Origin: Neelides folsomi
Taxonomy: Eukaryota; Arthropoda; Collembola; Neelipleona; Neelidae
NCBI GenBank assembly: GCA_034687125.1
Contig: JAQGBZ010000647.1
Location: 1 to 23,288 of the forward strand
Direction of reading: 5' to 3'
Length of the DNA stretch: 23,288 nt
Below the pieces are notes generated by a model that searched no databases, was not told the origin of the DNA, and saw only the letters and a list, made by a program, of their open reading frames with translations. Shown piece after piece: positions 21,201 to 23,288 of this stretch. Both the position numbers and the translations under genes were made by a program. Each line of letters starts with the position of its first letter. The stretch's first letter is position 1.

Positions 21201-21795
21201 TGTAATAGAATTTTGGGGAATTGTTTTGGGAATCTTGGCCTGCATTTTCAATGTCACTTTCACTTGCACAGAAATACAAAGCTGAGTCTTCTTCCTCAAC
21301 ATTCCCAATTTTCAAATTGTTTGCTTCAAATGTAAATTTATTATTTTCATCTATTTGGGCTTGGGCTCCGTTTGCCCTTGAACTTCTGAACCATTTCACA
21401 CTTTCTTCCTCCTCTTTTGAATTTACAGAATTTTGAGAATCTACAGAATTTTCGTCCTCTTTTGAATTTTCGGAATAATCTGAATTTCCTTCCTTTTTAG
21501 AATGTTCATGACAGAAGTGACAAGGGAGAAGAACGTCGGCCCCTCTATTTGCTTCCACAATGAGAAACTCGTCTTGTGTCATTGGATGGACCTTTGAAGG
21601 GCACGGGATGAAAATTTGGCCATTTTGTGATCCATTTGAGCTGGGTGGAGAGCAAAGGAAATCTCCTTCCACTCCCAACCTCTTTGAGCACAAATCCTCG
21701 AAATTTGTCTCCGACTTTTCAAATTCATTTCCGAGAGATTTCAACGAGGAAAAGGAAAAGAAGAGGAATAATGCATGAACCAAATTAGAGAACAT
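18291..21795 (-). CDS. FAM187A: Ig-like V-type domain-containing protein FAM187A
   Basis: Seven minus-strand exons, 21795-21192, 20827-20700, 20116-20003, 19250-19085, 18989-18911, 18788-18565 and 18445-18291, join in phase into 489 aa. The order matches FAM187A throughout. There is a signal peptide (about 1-22). A first Ig V domain has C92 (LLPCHFC), W135 and DSALYFC (to C176). A WGVWGECNSCG block (249-259) corresponds to the family's WEWTPCDRCG. SCTGTCE follows in exon 4, corresponding to SCLVPCE. A second Ig domain has C362 (TFKCP), W373 and DSGQYFC (to C416). One transmembrane helix (about 450-468, ending FFIIVVLH) and a short basic cytosolic tail close the protein. It is a type I surface protein of unknown function. 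Ig1 carries an acidic Ser/Asn/Glu insert at about 96-131. The second exon (20827-20700) is the least certain: it was inferred from open frame, donor TTGCGA|GTAAGC and phase. The introns at 19251-20002, 20117-20699 and 20828-21191 hold nothing else visible. Confidence 0.85.
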
Positions 21796-22063
21796 TTTAT
21801 TAAATTCTTCTCTTCATTTCACCCAATTTCCTATTCCTTTTATTTTATCCTTTTAGATCATTATTACTTTAGTTATTTAATTTTTCCATTCTCCTCCTTT
21901 GTTCAAAATACATAGCATAAAATATAAAGGGCATTCACGTTAAGTGTGTATGACTTTGACAATTTTTATAACTTTAACCAATCAACTTAAGAAATATGTT
22001 TACAGATATAGATTTTATTGCTAACTATAATATCCGTTTACTTGATTCGTCATTAGTCATTAT
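21796..22063. other. FAM187A upstream region up to the transposon end
   Basis: About 270 bp containing the presumed FAM187A promoter and 5' leader. The hAT-like element begins at 22064, so FAM187A's proximal upstream region is bounded by a transposon insertion. Confidence 0.4.
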
Positions 22064-22096
22064 CAGGGCTGTGAAGTTTAGGTATCAAATTCGAGA

Positions 22097-22173
22097 AAAT
22101 AGGTAGGTAAATAATTATGAATTTCGAGGAAATAGGTATGAAAATAGGTATGAGTTTTTGAGTTAAAATAGGT
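22097..22173. repeat. Subterminal AAATAGGT repeats of the hAT-like element
   Basis: AAATAGGT occurs at 22097-22104, 22130-22137, 22142-22149 and 22166-22173, all in one orientation within 110 bp of the terminus. hAT transposases bind short subterminal repeats of this kind, so these are the probable binding sites of this family. Confidence 0.6.
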
Positions 22174-22184
22174 CGATTTATTCG

Positions 22185-23288
22185 TTATACAGTTGCTCTT
22201 GTGAGCTCATAGTGGCAAACAACCCACGTCTCTAAATTTTGAACAGTAAATGTTTTCCGATTGTCAGTTAACACAGATTTGTGCATCGAAAAACTGGGTT
22301 CTACGTCAACCGTTGTCAACGGTGCAAATTTGAAATGAGAAATTTCATTTGGATGTCGGGTAATATCTGGGCATTCGATGCTTGACTGACTTTCCTATTT
22401 CTTCCTGTACTAACTCAATTTTGACTTTAATTTCCTCTAATATGGTAAATGAAGCCCAAATCGAAACTCCCTCCATTTGGACCTTTTCAAGTTAAAAAGG
22501 TAAAAATGTGTAATTTGAAGAAATATCTGCAAGTTTTTGTGGAATTTCCAAATTCTTTATTGACTCTTTGGCTCGAGTCACAGCAGCTGAATCGTCATCT
22601 AATGTCTCGATAATTCTCGACTCATTAATAAATGAGATTTCCTCGGCATGTTCTTATCAAGTGAACCTACTAATATATTTGCGATGTATCGGCCCTTTTC
22701 ATCAGTTGTTTCATCAATTCCAATCCAAATCGGTCTATTTCCCAAATCTGTTCTAATTTCATTGATTACCTGAAATAAACCTTATACTTGAATTTTGTTT
22801 TTAAATTAGAAATAAATTATAAAATATATATATATAATTTTTCACTATAATTTATATATTACCTTCTCATAAGTCCTTTTTAAGTATGAATGTTTTAAAG
22901 TTGACTGATCTGGAATGTTTTGATTTGTGTATTTGTCGAGAAATGATCTGAATCTTGGATTATCCAATTTATTCCAAGGAATATTTGCAGAGAGAAATGC
23001 TTCACACAAATCCTGATTAAATTCATTACATCTTGGTGAAACATCCGTGATCTTAGTCTGTTTTTCTCTTGTAGCCAATAATTTTGCAAAATTCTTGCAA
23101 TGAAGTGCTGTCTCAATGTGCTGATCAAAATGTGATTTCATTTTCCATCCATAGGTTTTCACACAAGCCTATTTAAATTAACAATTATTTTCTTTTCTTC
23201 CATAATTGTTTTATGTATTTCATTAAAAAATAGATAAATATATTTAATAATATTCAATTTACCTCACAAAAGACCTTTTCACCTTCAA
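22185..23288 (-). pseudogene. Decayed hAT-like transposase gene (partial)
   Basis: Minus strand, 5' end outside the window. Exon-like blocks 23288-23263, 23168-22863 and 22769-about 22653 join in phase. They encode a zinc-finger-like start (KVFCEACVKTYG, with HIETALHCKN), then DLCEAFLSANIPWNKLDNPR and a PDQSTLK segment, then WIGIDETTDEKGRYIANILV. IDETTD contains the expected first catalytic aspartate of the hAT DDE core. Just after VGSLDKN the frame shifts and the sequence jumps to a much later part (DDDSAAVTRAKESIKNL, SSNYTFLP), so most of the catalytic core is deleted. Further stops follow. The C-terminal dimerisation motif is still readable (FKFAPLTTVDVEPSFS, ending at stop 22185-22187), with Pro where the family has Arg. 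It cannot encode active transposase. Confidence 0.8.

Larger units (their letters stand above)
22064..23288 (-). mobile_element. hAT-like DNA transposon remnant, running off the right edge
   Basis: The element's 3' end is at 22064, where the sequence begins CAGGGCTGTGAAGTTTAGG, a typical hAT-type terminus. The eight bases before it (GTCATTAT, 22056-22063) would be one copy of an 8-bp target duplication; the other copy is outside the window. Four copies of AAATAGGT (22097, 22130, 22142, 22166) form subterminal repeats, two of them in a longer shared unit (TTCGAG-AAATAGGTA). The transposase remnant lies inside on the minus strand. Confidence 0.75.

Noticed and set aside
1..23288. CRISPR arrays, tRNA/rRNA genes, bacterial operons or defence islands
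   Set aside because: No regularly spaced repeats, no cloverleaf-like or rRNA-like sequence seen by eye; gene structure is spliced and eukaryotic.

Overview
This is a eukaryotic nuclear window. The genes are split by short introns (about 70-300 bp, GT...AG, often with TTTCAG or TTTAG acceptors) and sit in very AT-rich spacer and intron sequence. The gene set (a ZAD-type zinc-finger protein, FAM187A, a MARCH1/8-like ligase, COQ9, TFIIH p62) and the compact introns point to an arthropod. A hexapod, perhaps a springtail-like lineage, is my guess; the species cannot be read from the sequence. I built exon models by requiring matching splice phases at every junction and a continuous reading frame. 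Exon coordinates are in the evidence fields.

Layout from left to right: (1) 374-2198 (+), a 501-aa protein with an EFCAB10-like C-terminus (RIIa-like helices plus one degenerate EF-hand) and a long, unrecognised basic N-terminal region. (2) 3403-4539 (+), a 299-aa C2H2 zinc-finger protein with an acidic N-terminus. (3) 5298-7584 (+), TFIIH subunit p62 (GTF2H1), complete in six exons. (4) 7995-8792 (-), a 192-aa ZAD-like protein with one C2H2 finger, convergent with GTF2H1. (5) 8978-9214 (-), a weak F-box-like fragment. (6) 9900-11291 (+), COQ9, whose third intron carries a 164-bp fold-back MITE flanked by TA. (7) 12539-12787 (-), a small candidate secreted protein with no recognised family. 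(8) 15354-16788 (+), a MARCH1/8-like RING-CH ligase with a likely non-coding leader upstream. (9) 18291-21795 (-), FAM187A, assembled from seven exons. (10) 22064 to the right edge (-), a decayed hAT-like transposon whose end, subterminal repeats and broken transposase are visible.

The genes are unrelated housekeeping and regulatory functions: transcription/repair, ubiquinone synthesis, membrane-protein ubiquitination, and a cell-surface Ig protein. They do not form an operon or pathway cluster. I see no tRNA, rRNA, CRISPR array or bacterial-type operon. The most novel material is the orphan N-terminus of gene 1 and its stop-free intron, the MITE, the FAM187A variant with an acidic insert in its first Ig domain, the orphan secreted ORF and the hAT remnant.
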